The notes beneath the pieces are model-generated. The model ran no database searches and had not been told where the DNA came from. It saw only the letters and a program-made list of their open reading frames with translations. 39,779 nt of DNA from a virus, in the IMG/VR virus record IMGVR_UViG_3300044732_000574, positions 1 through 39,779 of that record; one strand, 5' to 3'. The translations under genes and the position numbers were made by a program. Numbering within the stretch: the stretch's first letter is position 1; every line of letters starts with the position of its first letter. This document shows, in pieces, positions 23,383 to 29,905 of this stretch.

Positions 23383-23553
23383 TTAGAACCATCCTAGGAT
23401 TGCTCCTAGTGGGAATATAAATATTCCACAAGCTCTTGCAATAGTTTTTCCGCTCACATCCAATTGTGAGAACAGTTTAACTATATTTGCGATGTAGCCA
23501 AGTACAGCAGCTATCACCACAATAACAAATACAATAGTAAACGCTAATTCCAT
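23383..23553 (-). CDS. small membrane protein, 56 aa
   Basis: Starts MELAFTIVFVIVVIAAVLGY: a hydrophobic N-terminal segment of about 20 residues, then IANIVKLFSQLDVSGK and a second hydrophobic stretch (ACGIFIFPLGAILGWF). Two probable membrane passes. AAAGGA upstream. Neighbours another small membrane protein, so the pair may act on the host envelope. Confidence 0.68.
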   Translation of the reverse strand: MELAFTIVFVIVVIAAVLGYIANIVKLFSQLDVSGKTIARACGIFIFPLGAILGWF

Positions 23554-23561
23554 ATAGTCCT

Positions 23562-23711
23562 TTATTTCGCTAGTAAATATAAACCAATGTTACTAAATGC
23601 GTAACCAGTGTACACTATCAAGTTTGGTAGTGATCCTTTGAAGTATTGGTCTAAGCCAATTCCAAAGTACACTAAGCCGATGATGATAATAAGATATTTC
23701 ATTTCAAACAT
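23562..23711 (-). CDS. small membrane protein, 49 aa
   Basis: Starts MFEMKYLIIIIGLVYFGIGL, then a short polar loop (DQYFKGSLPN) and a second hydrophobic segment (LIVYTGYAFSNIGLYLLAK). Two likely membrane helices. AAGGA site. Eight bases separate its stop from the next start. Function unknown. Confidence 0.68.
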   Translation of the reverse strand: MFEMKYLIIIIGLVYFGIGLDQYFKGSLPNLIVYTGYAFSNIGLYLLAK

Positions 23712-23723
23712 TTTTAATTCCTT

Positions 23724-23981
23724 TCAATAATTTTCTAATTCTTTCCCTACATACCAAAACCAATTACGGAAATGGCCAGGGAACATATCACAGTCAGACT
23801 GAGCACGATCTCGAGCTTTGTCGTATAGACGTTGTAAGTCCATATAACAATCGACAAGTATCGCTACTTCGTTCAACTGCTTCATAAGTGTGTTTGCCTT
23901 TTCTTCAGAACAGTGTTTCTCCATGTCTGTAGTATTAGCATAGTAAACCGCAAGTAATGCGGAGGTTTCTAAATAGTTCAT
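23724..23981 (-). CDS. hypothetical helical protein, 85 aa
   Basis: Starts MNYLETSALLAVYYANTTD; GAGG lies eight bases upstream in the end of the previous gene, from which it is separated by one base. All-helical (EKANTLMKQLNEVAILVDCY, MDLQRLYDKARDRAQ), aromatic C-terminus FRNWFWYVGKELENY. A longer upstream frame overlaps the preceding gene and is rejected. Confidence 0.72.
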   Translation of the reverse strand: MNYLETSALLAVYYANTTDMEKHCSEEKANTLMKQLNEVAILVDCYMDLQRLYDKARDRAQSDCDMFPGHFRNWFWYVGKELENY

Positions 23982-23982
23982 A

Positions 23983-24153
23983 TTATAGATCCTCTGCTGC
24001 AAGCATATTTGGATTGCCTGCAAAGATTTCTTTGAAAGCTTTGATGAGTTCTTCATCATTTAGCTTATAAGTGAAACTTGAAGTGTCACACTCCATATGT
24101 ATGGCACTAACCATACCCCCACGGTTAAACCCGTTGTATATAATTTTATTCAT
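23983..24153 (-). CDS. small hypothetical protein, 56 aa
   Basis: Starts MNKIIYNGFNRGGMVSAIHM and continues with KLNDEELIKAFKEIFAGNPN. The beta-hairpin then amphipathic helix pattern fits a small single-domain protein. AAGGA ribosome-binding site directly after hammerhead 12. It was chosen over an overlapping frame because of this site and the tight spacing to the next gene. Confidence 0.68.
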   Translation of the reverse strand: MNKIIYNGFNRGGMVSAIHMECDTSSFTYKLNDEELIKAFKEIFAGNPNMLAAEDL

Positions 24154-24178
24154 AATAATTTCCTTTCAATAATAAATA

Positions 24179-24229
24179 ATCTAAGACTAGGTTTCCCTAG
24201 TTTCGTCGTTACCGACTCATCAGTTAGAT
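24179..24229 (-). ncRNA. type I hammerhead ribozyme 12
   Basis: Stem I ATCTAA/TTAGAT, CTGATGA, stem II GTCG/CGAC, GAAA, stem III CTAGG/CCTAG with GAAA loop (compensated against copy 11), GUC. Cut between 24185 and 24184. A small AAGCA/TGCTT hairpin precedes it at about 24249-24262, between the gene stop and the ribozyme. Confidence 0.92.
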
Positions 24230-24266
24230 GTTGCTATTTTCAGGTTCAAGCATAGCTGCTTATGGA

Positions 24267-24590
24267 TTAGTTAACAATACTAACAGAACCATCGTGATTC
24301 ACATGAAAAGACATCGTCAATAAATCAGCACGATTTTGACAATACTGTCCAGGTTGAATAACTTTAGTTGCTACCAGATACTGCTTCAAGGCATAGTCCT
24401 TGATAGTTAGATCGCAAGTTCGAACTACGATTTCCTTCAGTTGTTCGCCAGTGTAAACTGACAAACCACATTTGGAAAGGAAACTCAACATTTCAGTTGT
24501 AGGTTCCCAATTCGCACTTTCGGAGTGACCTTTTACTTTGGACACTTTGCTTTCGTTGGTAATGCTTGTGAAGCGGAAATTCGCTTTCAT
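24267..24590 (-). CDS. hypothetical protein, 107 aa
   Basis: Starts MKANFRFTSITNESKVSKVK with GGAG before the ATG. The centre (EMLSFLSKCGLSVYTGEQLK, TCDLTIKDYALKQYLVATK) resembles a helix-turn-helix or small helical bundle; the end VNHDGSVSIVN is beta. The reading frame continues upstream across hammerhead 13 to 24776, but the leader and site favour 24590. Not recognised. Confidence 0.7.
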   Translation of the reverse strand: MKANFRFTSITNESKVSKVKGHSESANWEPTTEMLSFLSKCGLSVYTGEQLKEIVVRTCDLTIKDYALKQYLVATKVIQPGQYCQNRADLLTMSFHVNHDGSVSIVN

Positions 24591-24617
24591 ATAATACTCC
24601 TTATAATAAATAATAAA

Positions 24618-24667
24618 TCTGTTTCGTCGTTTCCGACTCATCAGTGTGGAACACATCCACATACAGA
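24618..24667 (-). ncRNA. type III hammerhead ribozyme 13
   Basis: The only copy with an open stem III. Order on the minus strand: stem III 5' strand TCTGT, GUA cleavage triplet, closed stem I TGTGGA/TCCACA with loop TGTGT, core CTGATGA, stem II GTCG/CGAC with GAAA loop, core GAAA, stem III 3' strand ACAGA. Cut between 24662 and 24661. Stem III has only 5 pairs including U16.1-A15.1, so activity may be weak. Core and stem II match the neighbouring type I copies, suggesting circular rearrangement from one of them. Confidence 0.75.
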
Positions 24668-24780
24668 GCACCTTGTTTGCGGCACAAGATGCAAAAGCCC
24701 TCGCTAGGATTGGATAAAGGGATCCAATAATAGAGAGTGTTCGATTCGCCATAAAGGCATGCTCTCGAACTCGCATTATA

Positions 24781-24850
24781 ATCTAAGACTACCATGCCAG
24801 TGTTTCTGGTCTTATTGATAGTTTCGTCGTTACCGACTCATCAGTTAGAT
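24781..24850 (-). ncRNA. type I hammerhead ribozyme 14
   Basis: Stem I ATCTAA/TTAGAT, CTGATGA, stem II GTCG/CGAC, GAAA, stem III CTATCA/TGGTAG (one U-G pair) with inner hairpin CCAG/CTGG, GUC. Cut between 24787 and 24786. Starts one base after the TAA of the Ala-Lys-rich gene. Together with copy 13 it bounds a 125-base RNA. Confidence 0.88.
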
Positions 24851-24851
24851 G

Positions 24852-25394
24852 TTATGCTGCTTCCAATTCTTTGACGGTCTCTTCGACAGTCTCAACGGTT
24901 GCAACTTTTGCCTTATTCTTCACAGAATTGGCTTTCAATGCTAATTTCTCAGCTTTTACACGAGCTTTCTCAGCGAGTTTGGCTTCGTGGTTCAATTGGC
25001 GAGAAACTAATTTCTCAGCTTTCAATTTGGCACGAGCTTCCGCACGTTCAAGTTTGGCTTGATTCCATGCGGCATCCTTCGCTGCTTTGCGTAGAGCACG
25101 TTCTTCAGCTTTGGCGAGTTTCGCACGTTGATATGCGGCATCCTTCTCGGCTTTAGCGATTGCTTTGGCTTGAGCTTTCTCTTCTTTGATACGAGCAATG
25201 TCAATATCAATGAATCGTAATGCTTCTTCAGAGAACTTTACATTCTTGAAGCCCATCTCACGAACTTTGTCTCCAAGTTCATAGCGATCGGTGAATTTAC
25301 CGATTTCCTTTTGTTGTACTACTTGAATGTTGCGAACTAATACTAATTCGTTGTTTACAAGTGTAACTTCTAATGGGATAAATTTCTGTTTCAT
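24852..25394 (-). CDS. Ala/Lys/Glu-rich helical repeat protein, 180 aa
   Basis: First gene of the leftward arm. Residues 1-65 form a possible small domain (MKQKFIPLEVTLVNNELVLV, then KEIGKFTDRYELGD). From about residue 70 onward it is a charged single helix with repeated AKAEKDAA, LAKAEERALRKAAKDAA and AEKLA units, probably a long coiled coil or nucleic-acid-binding arm. Leader GAAAG site only. Such proteins are hard to classify; a host-directed early protein or structural scaffold is possible. Confidence 0.78.
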   Translation of the reverse strand: MKQKFIPLEVTLVNNELVLVRNIQVVQQKEIGKFTDRYELGDKVREMGFKNVKFSEEALRFIDIDIARIKEEKAQAKAIAKAEKDAAYQRAKLAKAEERALRKAAKDAAWNQAKLERAEARAKLKAEKLVSRQLNHEAKLAEKARVKAEKLALKANSVKNKAKVATVETVEETVKELEAA

Positions 25395-25416
25395 ATGTTT
25401 CTTTCATAAAGTTTAA

Positions 25417-25441
25417 ATAAAAAAAGTCCTTGTTAGGACTT
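25417..25441 (-). terminator. intrinsic terminator or attenuator, leftward
   Basis: On the minus strand AAGTCCT, loop AACA, AGGACTT followed by TTTTT: a perfect 7-bp stem plus U-tract. It lies only 23 bases upstream of the first leftward gene, so leftward RNA must read through it or start inside the short gap. This suggests attenuation of early transcription or insulation from the repeat region. Confidence 0.75.
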
Positions 25442-25930
25442 GGGTTGATTGTTCCAGTTGAATAGGACATTCACATAGTTCCAGTTCTTCTCTTGCGAGA
25501 ATCTTCAGTTGCTTTTCACACTAACTATGAGTAATCTTCTTCATTCAGTCTACTTTCGTAGCTAACAATGAATAGGTGGAAGTTTTACAGATCTTCCAAC
25601 TGGTTGAGTTCGATTTATTATTTATAGACTCCATCTGTTCAACTCTGGACTAGGTCTTTACTACAGCGAGATTATTTGGATCGCAAATCCATTTGTAAGA
25701 TTGAGGATTACAACTCCTTGATTCGCTAAAGGGAATCACTCTTTTGATTCGCTAACGAGAATCACTCGGATAGAAACGATTTCTCCATTTCTTTCTAAGG
25801 GGCTCTGAGCGATTCCTAAGCCCTCGTAATACCTCGTTTCTTGGTAAGCCCTCGACAGGAGAGGGAAATCACGTCGTAAAATGGGTCTCCAAAGCCTACT
25901 GCAAGAGCTTTTGTATCTTAGATAAAACAT
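25442..25930 (+). other. non-coding stretch upstream of leftward arm
   Basis: No credible gene; frames are short, lack ribosome-binding sites and have unusual composition. It has inverted segments (GGAAG/CTTCC near 25577-25596), two copies of GTTCCAGTT, and a direct repeat at 25720. Host promoters for the leftward early genes are expected here, but I could not point to a convincing -35/-10 pair. Confidence 0.5.
25720..25767 (+). repeat. two-copy direct repeat, 22 bp at 26-bp spacing
   Basis: GATTCGCTAA followed by two variable positions and GAATCACTC occurs at 25720-25741 and 25746-25767. The arms GATTC and GAATC are inverted, so each unit is also a hairpin-capable or protein-binding dyad. 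Confidence 0.75.
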
Positions 25931-25981
25931 CCGCAAACCTTAGAATCACCTCGGAAAATTACTAAACACCTCGTCCTCAGA

Positions 25982-26003
25982 GCGACCCTCGTCCTGCCTC
26001 GTG
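25982..26003 (+). repeat. boundary direct repeat, left copy
   Basis: GCGACCCTCGTCCTGCCTCG plus TG, 22 bases, is repeated exactly at 28914-28935, with a shorter third version at 28960-28978. The two copies enclose most of the repeat region and are GC-rich in an AT-rich setting, as recombination or packaging junctions might be. Confidence 0.8.
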
Positions 26004-26086
26004 GAGATAACGAATTAAACACTGTAGGAGCGAGTAGATGCGAGGAAAGGATTTTGCCTTATTACACAAACCTCGACAGGACTCGT

Positions 26087-26203
26087 GGAGATAACGCATG
26101 GAGATAACGCATGGAGATAACGCATGGAGATAACGAATGTAGATAACGCATGGAGATAACGCATGGAGATAACGCATGGAGATAACGAATGTAGATAACG
26201 AAT
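26087..26203 (+). repeat. 13-bp tandem array, 9 units
   Basis: Nine head-to-tail units of GGAGATAACGCAT, with GTAG and CGAAT variants in units 4, 5, 8 and 9 arranged in a repeating pattern (units 1-4 resemble 5-8). One isolated unit lies at 26002-26014. The arrangement suggests a higher-order duplication of a block of units. Iteron-like protein-binding sites are a reasonable reading. Confidence 0.9.
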
Positions 26204-26320
26204 AAATATCCTCTGGAAGCTTGCTTACGAGGCTAGGACTGTTGACGGTGGCCATCTATTCGAGTCCGATTGGAATTTATCGTGACGGTGGAACTTTCTC
26301 CAAATTGAGAATTTTATGCC

Positions 26321-28013
26321 GACTTACTCAAACACTAGGAGTGGGTCTGTGAGCATAAGCAGTACGTGCGTAAATTGAACATTTATCCTCAGATTACTCA
26401 GTGTCAGAGAGACAAATGAATATTTGATGCGAAGTTACTCAAACAGAGAGAATCGGTCTTCACCCCTAAGGAGCAGATGCTTAAATTGAGAACTTCAATC
26501 GGACTTTGTCAATATTTGGTGACAGCTTTCTGTGAAATTACTCAAACAGAGAGAATGGCTCTTAAAGCCTAAGCAGTGTGTGCTTAAATCGAGAACTTCA
26601 ATCAGACTTGCTCAATATTTGGTGACAACTTTCTGTAGACTTACTCAAACAGAGAGAATGGGTCTGTGTAGATAAGCAGTAGGTGCTTAAATCGAGAATT
26701 TATCCTCACATTACTCACCAAGTGAGCATTATATGTAGACTTACTCGAACAGTTAAAATGGGTCTGTGGAGATAAGCAGTTGGTGTGTAAATTGAGAATT
26801 TTGAATTCCGCACGAGCATTTTTATGTGACGGTGGCGATGTAAATTACTCAATATTCTAAAATTGGTCTGTAAGGCTCGCCAGTAGGTGCTTAAATCGAG
26901 AACTTCAATCAGATTTACTCGGTCTATTGTTGACGGTGGCTTCTAAACCTTAGAATACAAAAGGATTATTCTTTGGTACAAACCTTAGAATACAAAAGGA
27001 AATTTCTTACAGTCTGCCCCTATGCAAACCTTAGAATCTAAAAGGAAATCCTAAAACCATCCTAAACCTTTGAATCTAAAAGGAAATAAAACAGTCTGCC
27101 CCATCGCAAACCTTAGAATTCACTCAGGAAATTCCTATCTAGAGTTCCGTCTGCCCCATCCTAAACCTTAGAATCTAAAAGGAAATTTCTGTAAAATCTA
27201 CCATTTCTGGACAGTCTGCCCCTGTGCAAACCTTAGAATTACCTCGTGATTTCTCTAAGCACTGTAACGACCAACGTATCTGAAAGGCAACAAGCATATG
27301 CAAGCCTTTGAATCCGAAGACTAAATCACTCAGTCTGTAGGCTTGTGAAATTCCTAAGGAATAACGACAATTCACATTTCTGTGCCGACTTGCTCGAATA
27401 CTAGGAGTGGGTCTGTGTAGATAAGCAGTAGGTGCTTAAATTGAGAAATTTCCGATTCCGCACTGCCATTTTTATGTGACGGTGGCATTTGGACTTACTC
27501 GATACGTGGAAATTGCTTTGAAAGCCTCTTGAATAGGTGCTTAAATTGAGAACTTCAATCGGACTTTGTCAATATTTGGCTTTGGATTGTTGACGGTGGT
27601 TCTCTAAATTACTCAAAAATGTAAAATTGCTTTGAAAGCCTCTTGAATAGGTGCTTAAATTGAGAACTTAAATCAGACTTTGTCATATTTGGTGACAGCT
27701 TTCTGTGAAATTACTCAATATGGTAAAATGGGTCTGTCGCAATAAGCAGTAGGTCCTTAAATTGAGAACTTCAATCAGACTTTGTCAAATGCTAATCCAT
27801 TTATCGACAACTATTTGTAGACTTACTCAATATGTTAAAGTTGCTTTATCGCCCTCTTGAATAGGTGCTTAAATCGAGAACTTCAATCAGACTTTGTCAA
27901 TATTTGGTGACAGCTTTCTGTGAAATTACTCAATATGGTAAAATGGGTCCTAGACCCTCTTAAATAGGTGCTTAAATCGAGAACTTCAATCAGACTTTGT
28001 CAAATGCTAATCC
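26321..28013 (+). repeat. dispersed long repeat family, about 12 units of 100-115 bp
   Basis: Units begin near 26321, 26432, 26535, 26638, 26738, 26842, 27387, 27492, 27606, 27708, 27820 and 27923. Each has a TTACTCAA box, a variable AT segment, often GGGTCTGTG then ATAAGCAGT, the constant AGGTGCTTAAATTGAGAA, and commonly CTTCAATCAGACTTTGTCAA and GGTGACAGCTTTCTGTG. Unlike CRISPR, the conserved part is most of the unit. Coding is absent on both strands. The block is split by a second repeat family at 26.9-27.25 kb. Confidence 0.9.
26945..27240 (+). repeat. AAACCTTAGAAT repeat family
   Basis: Seven copies of AAACCTTAGAAT (one with TTTGAAT) start at 26945, 26980, 27026, 27064, 27108, 27163 and 27228, usually followed by CTAAAAGGAAAT, so that TTAG-AAT-CTAA makes a small dyad. 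GTCTGCCCC recurs between them four times. One further copy sits at 25935, outside the block. Confidence 0.88.
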
Positions 28014-28019
28014 ATTTCA

Positions 28020-28040
28020 TCTGACGCCTCAGTTACGGGG
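28020..28040 (+). promoter_or_regulatory. candidate phage RNA polymerase promoter, rightward 1
   Basis: TCTGACGCCTCAGTTA followed by CGGGG at the end of the repeat block, same 16 bases as the two leftward elements but on the plus strand. Predicted start at the first G. It faces the terminase and late genes. Confidence 0.72.
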
Positions 28041-28091
28041 AAGTAATGAATCTTACCCTCTTCCAGCGAGGAAAGGAAACCTTAAATTTCC

Positions 28092-28112
28092 TCTGACGCC
28101 TCAGTTATGGAA
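28092..28112 (+). promoter_or_regulatory. candidate phage RNA polymerase promoter, rightward 2
   Basis: TCTGACGCCTCAGTTA followed by TGGAAAGG, 72 bp downstream of the first. Both are followed by the AT-rich tract; tandem phage promoters followed by AT-rich DNA is the architecture of the T7 primary replication origin. Confidence 0.72.
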
Positions 28113-28199
28113 AGGAAAATGCCATTTATGGCTTTATTACCATCCCATAGTCTGACGGTAGAACCTTTATGTGTTCATCTATGACTCTGCAACCCTCTA

Positions 28200-28760
28200 T
28201 CTGTGAGTGCCTAATTCCTTAGTTTCCCTATTAGCATTAGTCTCCTCACTACTTACTTTGAATAAGCTTACCCTCATGTCTCCGCCCAAGCATGAATGTG
28301 TATTGCTGTATGCAACTTATTCCCTGTAAGCTCCTTATTTGGTGCTCATCCTCCTGGTGAGTATCCTTAGGGCGATCAATCCCTTACTCATTTAATTAGG
28401 TTTAATCCTTAGTTATTATCTTGTTGTGTCGATAAATAAAGGCATTAAGCCTAAGGATCTTATGAGTCCCTAACACTAAGCTGCTTAGGTCCCTAAAGTT
28501 ATCATTAAGATTATAATTAGGATTAATAGCTTGTGAGCTTAATCTTAGCCTAACCTGCAGACCTTCTCAAGACCATTCTTTAGGTTACTAGCGCATCTTA
28601 TTAAGATTATCATTAGGTTATTCTTTAGTTAATTACTTTAGTTAATTCCTTAGGATTATCACTTTAGTTTTAATTCCTAAGGAATAAGCATAATGCTAAT
28701 TCTAATTCGAATTACTAAGGTTAATCCTTAAGATGGGCATGTGCATAGCGAGCTGCTGCC
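28200..28760 (+). other. AT-rich tract, TTAG/CTAA-rich, putative origin region
   Basis: No gene. The stretch is dense in the words TTAG, CTAA, CCTAAGG and ATTAAG, giving many overlapping short inverted repeats, for example ATTCCTAAGGAAT near 28670. It lies downstream of the two rightward promoters, where transcription could open the duplex. An origin role is inferred from the T7 comparison only. Confidence 0.5.
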
Positions 28761-28813
28761 TCGTTCGTGAATTGGGATTACTAACATCCTTACGAGTGCT
28801 GCTTAGGTCCGCA

Positions 28814-28836
28814 GGATTGGTTGGGGGGTGGGTCGG
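28814..28836 (+). other. G-rich tract with quadruplex potential
   Basis: Four G-runs (GG, GG, GGGGGG, GGG) in about 20 bases on the plus strand, the only such run seen in this AT-rich hub, followed by a GGAAAAATCGG segment and, at 28896-28911, a perfect CTGGAG/CTCCAG hairpin. Could pause polymerase or mark an end; function unproven. Confidence 0.5.
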
Positions 28837-28913
28837 AAAAATCGGCTCACTGCCCCGTGCCGCACCTGGGCATTTTTAAGCAACCTCTAACGTTCCTGGA
28901 GACCCCTCCAGAG

Positions 28914-28935
28914 GCGACCCTCGTCCTGCCTCGTG
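28914..28935 (+). repeat. boundary direct repeat, right copy
   Basis: Exact second copy of the 22-base element at 25982. The immediate flanks differ, so the identity is confined to the element, which argues for conserved function or recent transfer and not a larger duplication. Confidence 0.8.
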
Positions 28936-29146
28936 AGCAAACCAAATAGTTGCCCTGCAGCCCTCGTCCTGCCTCGTTCCCCTCAGGGAGCGTTTTTCTA
29001 AATGCGTTTTTCATCGTGACGGTGAAATTCATTTAAATTCATTTGAATTAGTTTTAATTCTGAATTATTCTTTAAGTTAATCGCGCGAGTGCTCCTGCGC
29101 ACGTGAGAATTTAAACAATACTTTAACCCAATACAGAGAGATGATT

Positions 29147-29596
29147 ATGACTACCAGAGTTGACTCAGTCGATGGCAAAATGGCCATGTATGAATCCCTG
29201 CAAGCTCTCAAACCTCAGATTGAAGCCCAGAAACAAGGTTTGCCCCTTCCTGCACAGGATATTTTCGATTCTTTGGTACCTCTTCGACCTGCCAAGTGGT
29301 GGGAAGAGACCTACCTTATCCAGCTACGACAGTTGTCTATGTCGATGTACTTGGTGTCGTTCTATCAACGCAAGGAAGCAGACTACGCACACAAGGGTGA
29401 CATGGCAGAGGCACGGAAGTACTCTTCTCAAGTCCAAGCCAACATGGTAGTGGTGAAGCATCTACAAGGATTACTTCAACTCACCCCATCCCAAGTCAAG
29501 GGAGAGTCACGCAAGCATCTTGGTGCCTTGGACATTGACGCTGAGATTCGTTCTGTGGATGACCTTCAAGATGGCTTAAACTTGTATTCACACTAA
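29147..29596 (+). CDS. terS: probable terminase small subunit
   Basis: 149 residues, first gene of the rightward arm. The assignment rests on position (two genes before the large terminase) and on size and helical composition; the N-terminal part is acidic and the middle (WWEETYLIQLRQLSMSMYLV, EARKYSSQVQANMVVVKHLQ) is helical. The small subunit recognises DNA and oligomerises for packaging. Start at the second ATG (29147) because GAGAG lies six bases before it; the first ATG at 29141 directly abuts the site. Confidence 0.55.
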   Translation: MTTRVDSVDGKMAMYESLQALKPQIEAQKQGLPLPAQDIFDSLVPLRPAKWWEETYLIQLRQLSMSMYLVSFYQRKEADYAHKGDMAEARKYSSQVQANMVVVKHLQGLLQLTPSQVKGESRKHLGALDIDAEIRSVDDLQDGLNLYSH

Positions 29597-29602
29597 GAAA
29601 TC

Positions 29603-29899
29603 ATGTCAAAAACAGCTAATCCCTTCTATAATTCTACGATTTGGAAGCAACTCAGACTCAAAATACTGGCTAGAGATGGTTATACTTGCGTAAGATGCAA
29701 GCTGACCCTCGCCAGTAAAGATCTGCAGGTTGATCATATAGTACCCATGTCAACCCACCCACAGTTCGCACTTGAACCAGGAAACTTACAGACCCTATGT
29801 CGACGGTGCCATACTCGCGCACCCACATCTATGGGTAGAAACTCAGACTATCGTGAGAGACCCTTTGTCGGTCTAGATGGTCTTCCAGAAGGATGGTAA
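29603..29899 (+). CDS. HNH endonuclease of the packaging cluster
   Basis: 98 residues, a complete small HNH protein: FYNSTIWKQLRLKILARDGY, a CVRC zinc pair, LQVDHIVPMS with the catalytic DH, and TLCRRCHTRA closing the zinc site. HNH proteins next to terminase genes take part in specific genome cleavage during packaging in HK97-like systems, so it is probably functional in packaging and not a homing element. Six bases after the small subunit gene, six before the large one. Confidence 0.9.
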   Translation: MSKTANPFYNSTIWKQLRLKILARDGYTCVRCKLTLASKDLQVDHIVPMSTHPQFALEPGNLQTLCRRCHTRAPTSMGRNSDYRERPFVGLDGLPEGW

Positions 29900-29905
29900 A
29901 TATAA

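Noticed and set aside
24662-24786. tRNA gene (GTTCGATTC resembles a T-loop on the plus strand)
   Set aside because: The T-stem does not pair beyond two positions and no acceptor or anticodon arm is found.
24601-24795. 64-codon frame with protein-like sequence between two hammerheads
   Set aside because: Its ATG lies inside stem III of copy 14 and would be cut from the body; no ribosome-binding site. Kept only as part of the RNA-fragment finding.
25482-25503. Hammerhead-like CTGAAGA with a GAGAA/TTCTC stem and GCAA loop on the minus strand
   Set aside because: The core after stem II is GAAC instead of GAAA, and no stem I or stem III partner is visible.
26321-28013. CRISPR array
   Set aside because: Most of each unit is conserved and divergent copies vary in length; there are no short identical repeats separated by unique spacers.
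28896-28911. CTGGAG/CTCCAG hairpin as a terminator
   Set aside because: No U-tract follows on either strand.
25736-29032. Short minus-strand frames in the hub (25736-25936, 25977-26255, 27175-27375, 28847-29032)
   Set aside because: They translate tandem or dispersed repeats, lack ribosome-binding sites and show no protein-like composition.
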